Shown here one piece after another: positions 63,804 to 64,000 of a stretch of 64,000 bases of DNA (its first letter is position 1; each line of letters starts with the position of its first letter). The stretch is from Verrucomicrobiales bacterium. Lineage in GTDB: Bacteria > Verrucomicrobiota > Verrucomicrobiia > Verrucomicrobiales > DEV007. Position numbers and translations under genes: made by a program. Location: NCBI GenBank assembly GCA_029213025.1, contig JARGOZ010000003.1, positions 1-64,000 on the forward strand. Reading direction: 5' to 3'. The notes beneath the pieces are model-generated. The model had not been told where the DNA came from. It saw only the letters and a program-made list of their open reading frames with translations, and ran no database searches.

Positions 63804-63857
63804 AACAGGGTACAGTCCGGGACCTAACAGGGTACAGTCCGTGATTCAACAGGGTAC
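63804..63857. repeat. 22-bp-period repeat array (3 units) at the start of the haem-c/WD40 gene
   Basis: AACAGGGTAC occurs at 63804, 63826 and 63848, 22 bp apart. The minus-strand unit GTACCCTGTTGAATG supplies the ATG at 63801-63799. The array therefore occupies the whole translation-initiation region of that gene. Confidence 0.88.
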
Positions 63858-63891
63858 AATCGATTTTTGTTCACGAAGTTGTCCTCACTTT

Positions 63892-63999
63892 TCATTTTTT
63901 AGGAGCAGGTTTAACTTCCACCGTTAACGGCAGCGACCAGAGAGCTATCTTGGTGTTCTTCCCGGAACTCAGGGCATTTGCAGCCTTGTGTTTAGCAAT
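63892..63999 (-). CDS. C-terminal end of a further gene (cut by the window edge)
   Basis: A minus-strand frame enters from the right edge and stops at 63894-63892, giving 35 residues ending LWSLPLTVEVKPAPKK. The tail resembles the ends of large secreted planctomycete/verrucomicrobial proteins that precede haem-c/WD40 and DUF1501 genes. Identity cannot be decided from so little. It lies about 90 bp upstream of the WD40 gene on the same strand, with the repeat array between them. Confidence 0.55.
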   Translation of the reverse strand: MAKHKAANALSSGKNTKIALWSLPLTVEVKPAPKK

Positions 64000-64000
64000 A

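Noticed and set aside
63529-63927. 132-residue + strand frame ending in the repeat array
   Set aside because: It is antisense to the haem-c/WD40 gene and its tail is only the translated 22-bp repeat, the same peptide seen in uvrA.

Overview
The window reads as a chromosomal segment of a Verrucomicrobiota bacterium (PVC superphylum). This rests on gene content: a double-length UvrA of the kind known from Chlamydia, DUF1501 and DUF1552 proteins, a planctomycete-type haem-c/WD40 protein, an SHD1-domain protein, a FecR-like N-terminus next to an ECF sigma factor, and BlaI/BlaR1 homologues. No rRNA or other strict phylogenetic marker is present, so a finer placement is not attempted.

Left part (1-26.7 kb), mostly housekeeping and metabolism. 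It holds a transposase remnant, a tandem LOG-family protein, the giant uvrA, ilvB-ilvN (branched-chain amino acids), an outer-membrane protein, and a purine-catabolism operon guaD-xdhA-FAD subunit-xdhB-xdhC. Then come a GntP permease, a lipid kinase, two Hsp20 genes, a 640-bp repeat field, a remarkable zinc-ribbon/TIR/STAND/TPR/OmpA fusion protein, glyQS and a lipoprotein.

Middle part (26.9-43.9 kb), a genomic island. It starts just after tRNA-Ser(GCT) and is bounded by a 130-bp direct duplication of part of truA; the intact truA is at the right edge. It carries a type II-like restriction endonuclease plus 5-cytosine methyltransferase, and a TOTE-type primase-helicase-nuclease protein. It also carries a BlaI/BlaR1-like pair with visible operators, and a visibly AT-richer module in which an ECF sigma factor is translationally coupled to an 1800-residue protein. 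That protein joins a FecR-like anti-sigma N-terminus, a predicted nuclease domain and a STAND-type NTPase. The sigma/NTPase module is bracketed by a short hairpin-forming direct repeat and lies beside a decayed DUF1552 gene. This is the best candidate for an undescribed, probably anti-phage, system.

Right part (43.8-64 kb), mainly envelope and extracytoplasmic functions. It holds two permuted papain-fold (YiiX/NlpC-P60-like) proteins with a secreted companion, a two-domain esterase with an 18-bp minisatellite linker, an SHD1 protein, a TIM-barrel isomerase, a PIG-L deacetylase, a DMT permease and a dipeptidase-like protein that lacks the usual HxD zinc ligands. It continues with a three-gene operon (BON/OmpA protein, small membrane protein, about 180-residue membrane protein) that resembles mycobacterial arfABC in layout, then a DUF1501 protein with a haem-c/WD40 protein.

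Running through the window is a family of 22-bp-period repeat arrays (core GTACCCTGTTGAAT). They occur in three intergenic places and once, as exactly three units (66 bp), in frame inside uvrA.
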